This document shows positions 52,488 through 60,761 of a DNA stretch of 64,000 bases, piece by piece (position 1 is the stretch's first letter; every line of letters begins with the position of its first letter). The notes below the pieces were generated by a model that did not search any database, was not told the DNA's origin, and saw nothing but the letters and a program-made list of their open reading frames with translations. The translations under genes were made by a program, and so were the position numbers. Source of the DNA: Tropicimonas sp. IMCC34043 (lineage in GTDB: Bacteria; Pseudomonadota; Alphaproteobacteria; Rhodobacterales; Rhodobacteraceae); the NCBI RefSeq assembly GCF_003390845.1, contig NZ_QMEK01000004.1:186001-250000 (forward strand), written 5' to 3'.

Positions 52488-54851
52488 ATGCCCGTCTTTG
52501 ATGACTCAGAGGCCTTTTCGGCCGCCGTGCCGTTGTCGCGCCGTGCCATGGCCGCGCGGCCGGCCTCCTATCTCGACGACCTGAACCCGGCCCAGCGGGA
52601 GGCGGTGGAAACGCGCGACGGTCCTGTTCTGATGCTGGCGGGTGCCGGAACCGGCAAGACCAAGGCGCTGACCACCCGCATTGCGCATCTTCTCAACACC
52701 GGGGCCGCGCGCCCGAACGAGATCCTTGCCGTCACCTTTACCAACAAGGCGGCGCGCGAGATGAAGGAACGGGTGGCGCGGCTCTTGGGCGAATCTGTCG
52801 AAGGCATGCCCTGGCTTGGCACGTTTCACGCGATCTGCGTCAAGCTGTTGCGCCGGCACGCCGAGCTTGTTGAGCTGACCTCGAATTTCACCATCCTCGA
52901 TACCGACGATCAGGTCCGGCTGATGAAGCAGCTGATCGTGGCCGCCGGTATCGACGAAAAACGCTGGCCCGCCCGCCAGTTGGCCGGCGTGATCGACAAC
53001 TGGAAGAACCGGGCCTGGACGCCCGATGCCGTGCCCGCGGCCGAGGCGGGGGCCTTTGATCGCCGCGCGGTCGCGCTTTATGCGGCATACCAGCAGCGGC
53101 TGCAGACCCTGAACGCGGTCGATTTCGGCGATCTGCTGCTGCATGTGGTGACGATCTTCCAGCGCCACGAGGACGTACTGGCGCAGTATCGGCGCTGGTT
53201 CCGCTATATCCTTGTCGACGAATATCAGGACACCAACGTCGCCCAGTACCTGTGGCTGCGGTTGCTGGCGGGCGGGCATCACAACATCTGCTGCGTCGGC
53301 GACGACGACCAGTCGATCTATGGCTGGCGCGGCGCCGAGGTCGGCAACATCCTTCGGTTCGAAAAGGACTTCCCGGGCGCCAAGGTAATCCGGCTGGAAC
53401 AGAACTATCGTTCGACCCCGCATATCCTGGCGGCTGCCTCTGGGGTCATTGCGGCCAACAAGGGGCGGCTGGGAAAGACACTTTGGACCGATCTCGAAGA
53501 GGGCGAGAAGGTTCGCCTGATCGGCCACTGGGATGGCGAGGAAGAGGCACGCTGGATCGGCGAGGAGCTTGAGTCACTGGGGCACGGCACGCGCGGGATG
53601 CAGGCGATCGGGCTCGACGATTGCGCCATCCTTGTGCGCGCGAGCCACCAGATGCGCGCCTTCGAGGACCGGTTCCTGACCATCGGCCTGCCCTATCGGG
53701 TGATCGGTGGGCCGCGTTTTTATGAGCGGATGGAGATCCGCGATGCCATGGCCTATTTCCGCCTCGCCATCGGTCCCGCAGACGATCTGGCCTTCGAGCG
53801 GGTCGTGAACACGCCAAAGCGTGGCCTTGGCGACAAGGCGCAACAGAAGATCCAGGTTGCAGCCCGGGCCAACGGCGTCAGCCTGGTCGAGGGCGCGCGG
53901 ATTCTGCTGCAGGCGGGCGAGGTTGGCGGCAAGGGCGGCAAGGCGCTGGCCGAGTTGATCGCCGGGATCGACCGCTGGGCGCTGATGGTCCGGCGGGTTG
54001 ACTGCAACCACGTTGAACTGGCCGAGCAGATCCTGGACGAGTCGGGCTATACCGCTATGTGGCAGAACGACAAGACGCCCGAGGCGCCGGGGCGGCTCGA
54101 AAACCTCAAGGAACTGATCAAGGCGCTGGAAGGCTTTGACAATCTTCAGGGGTTTCTGGAACACGTCGCGCTGATCATGGACAACGAGACCGAAGGCGAC
54201 GAGGCCAAGGTCACGCTGATGACCCTGCATGGCGCCAAGGGGCTGGAGTTTCCAGCGGTCTTCCTGCCGGGGTGGGAGGATGGTCTGTTCCCGAACCAGC
54301 GCGCGATGGACGAAAGCGGCCTCAAGGGGCTCGAGGAAGAGCGGCGTCTGGCCTATGTCGGCATCACGCGGGCCGAACGGCTGTGCACGATCTCGTTTGC
54401 CGCCAACCGCAGGGTCTATGGCCAGTGGCAATCGCAGTTGCCCTCGCGCTTCATCGACGAATTGCCCGAGGAGCATGTCGAGGTTCTGACCCCGCCCGGT
54501 CTCTATGGCGGCGGCTTTGGCGCGGCGGCGGCCCCCTTCGGTGGCTCGCACATGGACGACCGCGCCTCGCGGGCCGATGTCTATAATTCCCCGGGCTGGA
54601 AGCGGATGCAAAGCCGTGGCGCGGCCCGCGGCATGGCGCAGCCGAAAGAGGCGCGCAACACCGTGATCGACCTTGCCGCGGTCTCGGCCTTTGCCACCGG
54701 CGACCGGGTGTTCCACTCCAAGTTCGGCTATGGCACCGTAACGGGCATCGAGGGTGACAAGCTCGAGATCGCGTTCGACAAGGCGGGGCTGAAAAACGTT
54801 GTCAGCCGCTTTGTCGTGCCAGCAGCCTCCGCAGATGATGTGCCCTTTTGA
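52488..54851 (+). CDS. uvrD: UvrD/PcrA-type DNA helicase
   Basis: The 787-aa superfamily-1A helicase has Walker A AGAGTGKT, Walker B IFIL...VDEYQDTN (YILVDEYQDTN), VGDDDQSIYGWRGAE, and later motifs V/VI (TLMTLHGAKGLEFPAVFLPGWEDGLFPN, EEERRLAYVGITRAERL). C-terminal region ends with a Tudor-like FHSKFGYGTVTGIEGDKLEIAFDKAG, as in UvrD/PcrA. It unwinds DNA in nucleotide-excision and mismatch repair. The gene stands alone, 62 bases after marR. Confidence 0.93.
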   Translation: MPVFDDSEAFSAAVPLSRRAMAARPASYLDDLNPAQREAVETRDGPVLMLAGAGTGKTKALTTRIAHLLNTGAARPNEILAVTFTNKAAREMKERVARLLGESVEGMPWLGTFHAICVKLLRRHAELVELTSNFTILDTDDQVRLMKQLIVAAGIDEKRWPARQLAGVIDNWKNRAWTPDAVPAAEAGAFDRRAVALYAAYQQRLQTLNAVDFGDLLLHVVTIFQRHEDVLAQYRRWFRYILVDEYQDTNVAQYLWLRLLAGGHHNICCVGDDDQSIYGWRGAEVGNILRFEKDFPGAKVIRLEQNYRSTPHILAAASGVIAANKGRLGKTLWTDLEEGEKVRLIGHWDGEEEARWIGEELESLGHGTRGMQAIGLDDCAILVRASHQMRAFEDRFLTIGLPYRVIGGPRFYERMEIRDAMAYFRLAIGPADDLAFERVVNTPKRGLGDKAQQKIQVAARANGVSLVEGARILLQAGEVGGKGGKALAELIAGIDRWALMVRRVDCNHVELAEQILDESGYTAMWQNDKTPEAPGRLENLKELIKALEGFDNLQGFLEHVALIMDNETEGDEAKVTLMTLHGAKGLEFPAVFLPGWEDGLFPNQRAMDESGLKGLEEERRLAYVGITRAERLCTISFAANRRVYGQWQSQLPSRFIDELPEEHVEVLTPPGLYGGGFGAAAAPFGGSHMDDRASRADVYNSPGWKRMQSRGAARGMAQPKEARNTVIDLAAVSAFATGDRVFHSKFGYGTVTGIEGDKLEIAFDKAGLKNVVSRFVVPAASADDVPF

Positions 54852-54923
54852 CCTGCGACACTTTGTGTGCAAATAAGGTCCCCGGGCCGGTCATCCGCGC
54901 CCGCTGAGTCGAGGAGGCCCTGT

Positions 54924-55337
54924 ATGAACATACTGGTTGTCGAAGACGATCCGAACCTGCTTGGGCTTTGGGGGCGGACGTTGGGGCGGGAGGGTCATCG
55001 CACGGTGCTGGCCGATACCGAAGCGGCCGCGTTGGCGGCGCTGGGGGACCGTCGCTTCGATCTGGTACTTCTCGATCTCTTTTGCCGCAACGGTCTGGCA
55101 AGCGGTGTCATCGGCATGGCCGCGACCCGAAGCCCCGATTGCAAGGTGGTCGTCGTCTGCGGCACTGCCGGGACCTGTGGAACAGACCTGTTCGCCCTGT
55201 CGCCGAATGTTGCGGCGGTTTTGAGCAAGCCCGTCGATATCGAGGATCTGCTGGCGGTCTGCGAGGCGGTGGGGCGGGGCCAGCGGCCTCTGCGCGTGCC
55301 GACGCCCGAGAACTGGGCGATCGAATTCCGCTCCTGA
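54924..55337 (+). CDS. Receiver-only response regulator
   Basis: The 137-aa protein is a single CheY-like receiver: acidic pair in ILVVEDDPN, putative phospho-Asp in LVLLDLFCRNG, and the lysine in AVLSKPVDIE; the usual Thr/Ser position is in VVVCGTAGTCG. No output domain or kinase gene is nearby. GAGGAGG is well placed before the ATG. It could be a phosphorelay intermediate or an orphan regulator. Confidence 0.8.
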   Translation: MNILVVEDDPNLLGLWGRTLGREGHRTVLADTEAAALAALGDRRFDLVLLDLFCRNGLASGVIGMAATRSPDCKVVVVCGTAGTCGTDLFALSPNVAAVLSKPVDIEDLLAVCEAVGRGQRPLRVPTPENWAIEFRS

Positions 55338-55522
55338 GGGCGGCGTCCGTCGGTGTGTTTCCACAAACCTTCGGACACGGTCGGCGATCCGACCAACGAA
55401 ATCTTCAATAATCTGGTATCAGCCGCCTGTCGCTTCCGCGGGCCTCCGTAATCGGGGGCCGTGCAGGCGCGAACGGGCGATGTCGTTCCGCGCACCGGGA
55501 ACCCCGGGGCGCGCAGCGCGGA

Positions 55523-55738
55523 TCAGGCCTCGTAGGCGGCCTGAAGGGCGATGTCGCGGATCATGTTGCGGCTCAGCCCGATGTCGGCCAGTTCGCGGTC
55601 ACTGAGCGAGGAAAGCTCGTTGTAGATCTGCGTGTAAACCGCACGACCTGCACGCCAGGCCTTGTAGGATGCAGAGATGCGGCTGGTCCAGCCAGAGAGC
55701 GGCAGGCCAGAGACGGTGGTTTGGTTGGTATAGGTCAT
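55523..55738 (-). CDS. DUF1127 protein, copy 1
   Basis: The 71-aa basic protein ends in the DUF1127 helix-turn pattern YNELSSLSDRELADIGLSRNMIRDIALQA. The ATG at 55738 has AAAGGA upstream. In Rhodobacter the short DUF1127 protein CcaF1 is an RNA-binding regulator transcribed with CcsR small RNAs. This copy, unlike copies 2 and 4, is not followed by a recognisable Cuckoo hairpin. A GATAGCG (minus-strand CGCTATC) lies about 65 bases upstream, similar to a CGCTAAC box before the other copies. Confidence 0.85.
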   Translation of the reverse strand: MTYTNQTTVSGLPLSGWTSRISASYKAWRAGRAVYTQIYNELSSLSDRELADIGLSRNMIRDIALQAAYEA

Positions 55739-55939
55739 TTTCTTCGGTCCTTTCGTACTCCGCACCGGCCGATGCCGGATCCCGGAGAGTTGTCGTTGCA
55801 GCGATAGCGCTAACGAACACTCATAAGATAGCGCCTTCGCGCCGGATTGTAATTGGCCGTTCTTTCAACGCCGCCATGCATTTTCGGACTGGATTGGCGG
55901 AATCGCTCGGCTGTCAAATTCGGCAGCCGAAGGCTGCAA

Positions 55940-56015
55940 ATAAAAAGCGGCGGCACCAGGGAGGATTGGTGCCGCCGCAGGATCGGACAACCCAGGGAGG
56001 AGGAGGGGTTACCCG
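55940..56015 (-). ncRNA. Cuckoo/CcsR-type small RNA (single copy)
   Basis: On the minus strand the sequence forms two hairpins: AACCCC-TCCTCCTCCCT-GGGTT and GCGGCGGCACC-AATCCTCCCT-GGTGCCGCCGC, followed by TTTTTA. Loop motifs with CCUCCUCCC or CCUCCC are the hallmark of the Cuckoo (CcsR) family of Rhodobacterales and rhizobia. It starts about 28 bases after the stop of DUF1127 copy 2, so it is probably cut from that mRNA. The second loop is slightly degenerate. Confidence 0.8.
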
Positions 56016-56042
56016 AATTCTATTGAATGTCCCGGATGCCGA

Positions 56043-56258
56043 TCAGGCGCGCGCAGAAACCTCGCGCGCAACAGGACGGATCATCGTACGGCTCAGGCCG
56101 AGGTCGGCGAGCGAGCGATCGCTCAGCGAGGAAAGCTCTGCCACGGTCTCGCGATAGATGCGGACGCGACGGTAGCGGGCGCGGAGCGTTTCAAGCAGAC
56201 CCTTGCCCTGGGCGTTTTGCAGTGCAGCGTTGCTGCGCGTGTTCAGTGCGGATTCCAT
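56043..56258 (-). CDS. DUF1127 protein, copy 2
   Basis: The 71-aa protein has the C-terminal pattern VAELSSLSDRSLADLGLSRTMIRPVAREV after a basic N-terminal half (GLLETLRARYRRVRIYRE). The ATG at 56258 is preceded by AAGGAACCGC. It is followed by a single Cuckoo RNA (55940-56015). A CGCTAAC box (minus strand, 56325-56319) lies 61 bases upstream. Confidence 0.85.
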   Translation of the reverse strand: MESALNTRSNAALQNAQGKGLLETLRARYRRVRIYRETVAELSSLSDRSLADLGLSRTMIRPVAREVSARA

Positions 56259-56436
56259 AGCGCGGTTCCTTCGTTTCCTGCCGACGCCTTCGTCGGCGAA
56301 CGGTCTCGTCTGTTGGATGTTAGCGGTAACTCTTGCCTCAATATAGGCACCCACGCCTCAGGTTCGACACCCAAAATTGGCAATGCTGCTATGCAGCATA
56401 AGCAGGGTCGGTGAAACCGGTAGAACGCTCCAGATC

Positions 56437-56510
56437 AAAAAAAAGCGGCGGCACCAAAGGGTTGGTGCAGCCGCCTGGCGTCCCGGGCTGACCCCGGGCT
56501 GGAGATCTGT
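56437..56510 (-). terminator. Terminator-like, degenerate Cuckoo-type structure
   Basis: On the minus strand a CCCGGG-based hairpin is followed by GGCGGCTGCACC-AACCCTTT-GGTGCCGCCGC and then eight T. The shape and stem match the second hairpin of the Cuckoo RNAs, but neither loop contains CCUCC. It lies just after DUF1127 copy 3 and should act as its terminator. Confidence 0.7.
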
Positions 56511-56523
56511 AAGTGTCAGGCGA

Positions 56524-56742
56524 TCAGCTGCGCGAAACGGACTGGCGCGCAATGTCGTCGATCATCGACCGGCTGAGGCCCATGTCACGAAGATTGCGGT
56601 CCGACAGGGCGGACAGTTCGTGACGGGTCATGATATAGCTTTCCTGGCGGCGGAGTCCTTTCAGGACTGCATTCATTGCATCGACAAGCCAATTCGAATT
56701 GGCGCGGATGTCCTGACCGTTCGCTGCGCGGGCGCTTTGCAT
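56524..56742 (-). CDS. DUF1127 protein, copy 3
   Basis: The 72-aa protein ends HELSALSDRNLRDMGLSRSMIDDIARQSV. The N-terminal half (IRANSNWLVDAMNAVLKGLRRQESYIM) is less basic than that of the other copies. ATG at 56742 follows AGGACGAGAAC. It precedes a degenerate Cuckoo-like terminator. A CGCTAAC box lies 167 bases upstream (56915-56909), further away than in the other copies. Confidence 0.83.
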   Translation of the reverse strand: MQSARAANGQDIRANSNWLVDAMNAVLKGLRRQESYIMTRHELSALSDRNLRDMGLSRSMIDDIARQSVSRS

Positions 56743-56959
56743 TGTTCTCGTCCTTGGTTCTGTGGCCGGAAATGCACTCCGGAATGGAAGGCGCCCTGCG
56801 GATCGAAAAACCGCCGCGCTTTCGTAGGGCCGTATACCGCGCCACATCGCCCGCGAGTATTCAGAATTCGCTCATCCCCGCTATGCGGCTGATGCATTTT
56901 GCCATGATGTTAGCGTGACCGCATCGCTGGGCGCGGCTGAAGACGGTGTGGGGAGGGCA

Positions 56960-57039
56960 TAAAAAAGCGGCGACACCAGGGAGGAGGAGGGTGTCGCCGC
57001 CGATAGCAGAAAACCCAGGGAGGAGGAGGGGTTCTCTGA
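56960..57039 (-). ncRNA. Cuckoo/CcsR-type small RNA, array copy 5 (last)
   Basis: Two hairpins: AGAGAACCCC-TCCTCCTCCCT-GGGTTTTCT and GCGGCGACACC-CTCCTCCTCCCT-GGTGTCGCCGC, then TTTTTT. The closing poly-T makes this the transcription end of the five-RNA array. Both loops carry CCTCCTCCC in full. Confidence 0.85.
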
Positions 57040-57095
57040 ACTCGTTCGCACCCCGGTGGGTGCTGCCCGACCCGTTGCGGGTCCGGCGGAAGAAA

Positions 57096-57173
57096 GGAAG
57101 CGGCGACACCAGGGAGGAGGAGGGTGTCGCCGCCAATTGCAGAAAACCCAGGGAGGAGGAGGGGTTCTCTGAA
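57096..57173 (-). ncRNA. Cuckoo/CcsR-type small RNA, array copy 4
   Basis: Same two-hairpin structure as copy 5, with both CCTCCTCCC loops intact and almost identical sequence (CAATTG replaces CTATCG between hairpins). No poly-T follows, so it must be released by processing. Confidence 0.85.
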
Positions 57174-57228
57174 CTCGTTCGCACCCCGGTGGGTGCTGCC
57201 CGACCCGTTGCGGGTCCGGCGGAAGAAA

Positions 57229-57306
57229 GAAGGCGGCGACACCAGGGAGGAGGAGAGTGTCGCCGCCAATTGCAGAAAACCCAGGGAGGAGGAGGGGTTC
57301 TCTGAA
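57229..57306 (-). ncRNA. Cuckoo/CcsR-type small RNA, array copy 3
   Basis: Nearly identical to copy 4, with one change in the second loop region (ACACTCTCCTCCTCCCTGG). Both loops keep CCTCCTCCC and the stems are intact. Confidence 0.85.
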
Positions 57307-57361
57307 CTTTGTTCGCACCCCGGTGGGTGCTGCCCGGCCCCGCGATCGGGGAAAGGCCGAA

Positions 57362-57441
57362 TAGGGCGGCGGCGACACCAGGGAGGAGGAGCGTGTCACC
57401 GCCTTTGGAAGACCCAGGGAGGAGGAGGGGCCTTCCGATTT
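57362..57441 (-). ncRNA. Cuckoo/CcsR-type small RNA, array copy 2
   Basis: Two hairpins: GGAAGGCCCC-TCCTCCTCCCT-GGGTCTTCC and GGCGGTGACACG-CTCCTCCTCCCT-GGTGTCGCCGCC. The stem sequences have changed with pairing largely kept, while the loop motif is constant, which supports an RNA function. Confidence 0.82.
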
Positions 57442-57487
57442 CGTCTGCGTTGCCGTTCCGGCCGCGCTACCCGTCGTGACGGGCGTT

Positions 57488-57572
57488 TGTCATGTGGCGA
57501 CGACACCAGGGAGGAGGAGAGGTGCCGCCGCCGTATCAGAAAACCCAGGGAGGAGGACGGGTTTCTGAATTC
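57488..57572 (-). ncRNA. Cuckoo/CcsR-type small RNA, array copy 1 (nearest the DUF1127 gene)
   Basis: Two hairpins: AGAAACCCG-TCCTCCTCCCT-GGGTTTTCT and GGCGGCGGCACC-TCTCCTCCTCCCT-GGTGTCGTCGCC. It begins about 10 bases after the DUF1127 copy 4 stop, so protein gene and RNAs share a transcript, as in the R. sphaeroides CcaF1-CcsR1-4 operon. Confidence 0.85.
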
Positions 57573-57582
57573 TCTACTTCGT

Positions 57583-57801
57583 TCAGGCGACCCGCGCTGC
57601 TTCGCGGGCCACGTTTGCGATCATCGCCTTGCTGAGGCCAAGATCGTTGAGTTCCCGGTCCGACAGCGCGGAAAGCTCTGCCGAAACCGACCGATACACG
57701 CGGACCCGGCGGACCTGATCGCTGAGCGCGGTCATGAGGGCTGAAATCCTGCCGGCACCAACTTCGCCGCGGTTTCCATTCATGTTTCCGGCCATCGCCA
57801 T
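57583..57801 (-). CDS. DUF1127 protein, copy 4 (CcaF1-like, heads the small-RNA array)
   Basis: The 72-aa protein starts MAMAGNMNGNRGEVG and ends SAELSALSDRELNDLGLSKAMIANVAREAA, with a basic middle (QVRRVRVYRS). AAGGAAGACGAAG lies before the ATG at 57801. By position it corresponds to R. sphaeroides RSP_6037 (CcaF1), the RNA-binding DUF1127 protein co-transcribed with CcsR1-4 from an RpoHI/RpoHII promoter under oxidative and heat stress. A CGCTAAC box lies 84 bases upstream (57891-57885). Confidence 0.87.
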   Translation of the reverse strand: MAMAGNMNGNRGEVGAGRISALMTALSDQVRRVRVYRSVSAELSALSDRELNDLGLSKAMIANVAREAARVA

Positions 57802-57891
57802 CTTCGTCTTCCTTGTCCGGAGCAAAGGGGCCTTTTAGGCTACCAGGGCTCCAAATTCCCGTTTCGTGGCGCTGTGGGTCAACTGTTAGCG

Positions 57892-58897
57892 CCCTCGTTG
57901 GTCATAAAGATAACCTCAGCGGCTGTTGGCGCAATCGGTCGAAAGCTCAATGCCGCTATGCAGCAAATGCATGTGTAGTGTTGACCTATCGCAGGGGCCC
58001 GATGACGGCTTCGCATCCTGACGGCACAGAATTTTCGGGGTCTGCACAATAATCGCGCTGGAGTTGCGCGGATTGTTCCATGTCGCGATGGCCGGCGGTC
58101 GTCGTACGGCCGTCTGTCAAGAGGGAAGCCCCGATTTTGTGACATCACTGTTGCTGGTCTGCTCCGCAGTGCCGTGGCGATCCGGAGCGGGCAAAAGGGG
58201 GAATCATCGAACGCTTCCCCGGGCCCGAAGTGCGAGGACGCCTCGCCCGCGCCGCCGGGACCCGGGTCTTTTGGACTCGTCCCGGCCCGCGTGCCTCGGG
58301 ACGGGGTGCCGATGGGATTTCATGGAATCGGCGCCGCGATTCCCCCAAAGCAGGGCGCGCGCCCTGGTGTTTCGGTCGATTCGAGCCGGTGACCGAGGGC
58401 TCTGATCCGTCGGATCGACGGTTGCGACCGCCGAGTGGGCCTTCGGGGCAACACTTGCGCGGCTTCGGTCTTTTTCTTGGGCGGCGTTGATATTGTGCGC
58501 CCTTCGGAGGCTTCCACCATATCCTGCGCCATCGCGCGCCAAATCCGTCTGACATCCCATCTGATCGAGGATTTCAGAAGTTGAGTGGGGCGCTTTCCCA
58601 AAAAGTGGTGTTGATTTCCATGTGATCCCACGGCATAAAGTTATCACGCGATGGTGACGGGCAACAAACGGGGCAACAAGACCCCAGACTTCCCCAAGTC
58701 AGGTTTCATACAGGCACCCGAAGTCATCGAAAAAACGATCCGACGTGCAGCGAGCAGAGATCCCCCCAGGTGATGCGCGCGATCGGACATACCCAGTGAT
58801 GGGACGAGGGCGACGGATCAGACAACGGCAGACGTCTGGTTCGTCGTTTTCGTTCCGACACCCGGAACGAGGGGCATAAGGCAGCGAGGGACGCTCT
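57892..58897. other. Long interval without a convincing gene, rich in palindromes
   Basis: About 1 kb between the DUF1127 operon and mraZ. Several open frames cross 58145-58650 on the minus strand, but none shows protein-like composition or a good start. The segment 58230-58420 is rich in inverted repeats, for example GGAATCG-GCGCCG-CGATTCC (58324-58343) and CAGGGCGCGCGCCCTG (58351-58366), and could be a structured RNA or leader. Consensus motifs of RNase P RNA, tmRNA and tRNA were looked for and not found. The mraZ promoter should lie in the last 300 bases. Confidence 0.5.
58585..58610 (+). promoter_or_regulatory. Possible MraZ boxes
   Basis: GTGGGG (58585-58590) and GTGGTG (58605-58610) are direct repeats 20 bases apart, about 290 bases upstream of mraZ. 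MraZ represses its own operon through repeated GTGGG-type boxes, usually spaced 10 bases apart. Spacing and number are not ideal. Confidence 0.3.
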
Positions 58898-59404
58898 GTG
58901 GCGTCGAACGTGTTCAGAGGTCAGGGGCGTCACAAGATAGACGCGAAGGGCAGGGTCTCGATCCCGGCCACCTTCCGGCGTGTTCTGGAAGCCAACGACC
59001 CCGACTGGACCGATGGTCTGGCCCCCAATCTTGTCATTCACTATGGTATCGCAGCCCGGGACGGTTGCCTTGAATGCTATACCATGGCCGCTGCGTCCGA
59101 AGTCGACGCCAAGATCGCGGCACTGCAGCGCGGATCCGAGAATCGGCGGGCGCTGGAAGCCTATTTCAATGCCCAGTCGCTGCCCGCAAGTGTCGATGAC
59201 ACCGGCAGGTTGGTGCTGTCGCAGTCCCTGCGCGACATGATCGGGCTGAAGGACGAGGCGCTGTTCGTCGCCGCCAGCGACACCTTCAAGATCTGGAACC
59301 CCGAGAGATACGAGCACGAAGTCGCGCCACGGACCGAGGTGACGTTCGCCGGCCTCAAGCCTGGCCAGGACCCGCTGACGCTGCTCGATGGGGGAGGGAT
59401 CTGA
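58898..59404 (+). CDS. mraZ: MraZ, transcriptional regulator of the dcw cluster
   Basis: The 168-aa protein has two AbrB-like half-domains, one with [22 protein letters not shown] and one with [38 protein letters not shown]. MraZ binds DNA upstream of its own gene and controls division and cell-wall genes. A GTG start at 58898 has AGGGA seven bases upstream; a second GTG at 58910 (V-FRG) is possible. It is followed 2 bases later by rsmH. Confidence 0.92.
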   Translation: MASNVFRGQGRHKIDAKGRVSIPATFRRVLEANDPDWTDGLAPNLVIHYGIAARDGCLECYTMAAASEVDAKIAALQRGSENRRALEAYFNAQSLPASVDDTGRLVLSQSLRDMIGLKDEALFVAASDTFKIWNPERYEHEVAPRTEVTFAGLKPGQDPLTLLDGGGI

Positions 59405-59406
59405 CC

Positions 59407-60408
59407 GTGCCCGCCGCCGACCACACCCCGGACCAGACCCCGCCCCATGTTCCTGTCCTGATCGACCCGCTGATCGAAGCGGTCGAACCGGTCAGCGGCC
59501 TCTGGCTTGACGGCACATTCGGCGCCGGCGGATACACGCGCCGCCTGCTCGAGGCCGGGGCCGACAAGGTGATCGGGGTCGACCGCGATCCCTCGGCGCT
59601 GGCGCTGGGGGCAGAGCTGAAGGCCGAATACGGCGAGCGGCTGGAACTGGTCGAGGGGCGTTTCTCGCAGCTCGACATATATAGTAGTGTGCCGCTGGAC
59701 GGCGTGGTGCTGGATCTGGGCGTCTCGTCGATGCAGCTCGATCAGGCCGAGCGGGGATTTTCGTTCTCGCGTCCCGGTCCGCTCGACATGCGGATGGGCT
59801 CCGAGGGTCCGAGTGCCGCCGATCTGGTCAACACCGCGTCCGACACCGAACTGGCCGACATCCTGCATTTCTTTGGCGAGGAGCGGGCGGCGCGCCGGAT
59901 CGCGCGCGCCATCGTGGCGGCGCGCCCCATTTCCGACACGGTAACGCTGTCCCAGGCGATCTCGGCCTGCCTGCCGCATCCGCGGCCGGGCCAGATGCAT
60001 CCCGCGACCCGCAGCTTTCAGGCAATCCGGATCGCGGTGAACGACGAATTCGGCGAATTGATCGCGGGGCTCGAGGCGGCCGAGCGGGCGCTGCGCCCCG
60101 GCGGCCGGCTGGCGGTCGTGACCTTCCATTCGCTCGAGGACCGGATCGTCAAACGGTTCCTGCAGGCGCGCTCCGGCACCGCCGCACGCGCCAACCGCTA
60201 TGCCCCCGAGGCCGCCGAGACGCGGGCGCAGTTCCGGCTGCTGACCCGGGGCGTGGTCGCGCCCGACGCAGACGAGACTCAACGCAACCCCCGGGCCCGC
60301 TCGGCCAAGCTGCGCGTCGCGGAACGCACATCGGCGCCGGTGACACCGATCGATCGTGGCGCCATGGGCCTGCCCGGCCCCAGCGACTGGTGGAAGGAGA
60401 AACGATGA
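59407..60408 (+). CDS. rsmH: RsmH, 16S rRNA (cytosine-1402-N4) methyltransferase
   Basis: The 333-aa SAM-dependent methyltransferase (MraW) has [30 protein letters not shown] (SAM-binding), [23 protein letters not shown] and [13 protein letters not shown]. It modifies C1402 in the ribosomal decoding centre. The start is GTG at 59407, with GGGGGAGG upstream overlapping the end of mraZ. It overlaps ftsL by four bases (ATGA). Confidence 0.95.
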   Translation: MPAADHTPDQTPPHVPVLIDPLIEAVEPVSGLWLDGTFGAGGYTRRLLEAGADKVIGVDRDPSALALGAELKAEYGERLELVEGRFSQLDIYSSVPLDGVVLDLGVSSMQLDQAERGFSFSRPGPLDMRMGSEGPSAADLVNTASDTELADILHFFGEERAARRIARAIVAARPISDTVTLSQAISACLPHPRPGQMHPATRSFQAIRIAVNDEFGELIAGLEAAERALRPGGRLAVVTFHSLEDRIVKRFLQARSGTAARANRYAPEAAETRAQFRLLTRGVVAPDADETQRNPRARSAKLRVAERTSAPVTPIDRGAMGLPGPSDWWKEKR

Positions 60409-60761
60409 AGGGCCTGTTCTATGTGCTTGCCACACTCGCAGTCATGGGCCTCGCCTTTTGGGCCTATCATGGCAACTACCAGACCCAGGCCGCATTGAAG
60501 GAATCGCGGCGACTGAAAGGCGAGATCGGGGATCTGCGTCAGGCGCTGGCGACGCTCGAGGCCGAATGGGCCTATCTCAACCGGCCCGAACGTCTGGCGC
60601 AGCTGGCCGAGATCAACTTCGACCGGCTGTCGCTGTTGCCGATGACACCCGAGCAGTTCGGTGGCATCGAACAGGTAACGTTCCCGGCCCCGCCGATGTT
60701 GCAGGTCAGCCAGCCGATCGAGATCCGCGGCCGCCTGCAGACTGCAGCGGTGAAACCATGA
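60405..60761 (+). CDS. ftsL: FtsL-like cell-division protein
   Basis: The 118-aa protein has one N-terminal membrane helix ([19 protein letters not shown]) and a short coiled segment ([42 protein letters not shown]), the FtsL layout with the typical [10 protein letters not shown] motif. It joins FtsB and FtsQ at the septum. Its position between rsmH and ftsI supports the assignment. Both ends overlap neighbours by four bases. Confidence 0.9.
   Translation: MKGLFYVLATLAVMGLAFWAYHGNYQTQAALKESRRLKGEIGDLRQALATLEAEWAYLNRPERLAQLAEINFDRLSLLPMTPEQFGGIEQVTFPAPPMLQVSQPIEIRGRLQTAAVKP

Larger units (their letters stand above)
56967..57572 (-). repeat. Tandem array of ~133-bp units, each holding one Cuckoo RNA
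   Basis: The second hairpin recurs at 56967, 57100, 57233, 57369 and 57497, giving periods of 133, 133, 136 and 128 bases. The first three units are nearly identical and include a spacer with two further small hairpins (GCACCC-CGGT-GGGTGC and GACCCG-TT-GCGGGTC); the spacers of the two units nearest the DUF1127 gene have diverged. Confidence 0.9.

Noticed and set aside
57001-57300. The hairpin repeats as a CRISPR array or as plus-strand ribosome-binding repeats
   Set aside because: Units are about 133 bp with conserved spacers, no cas genes are present, and the poly-T terminator shows the active strand is minus.
58145-58560. Possible RNase P RNA, tmRNA or SRP RNA gene
   Set aside because: None of their conserved core sequences could be found on either strand.
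58145-58650. Overlapping minus-strand frames before mraZ, one very rich in Arg and Pro
   Set aside because: Composition is that of GC-rich non-coding DNA and no frame has a credible start or family.
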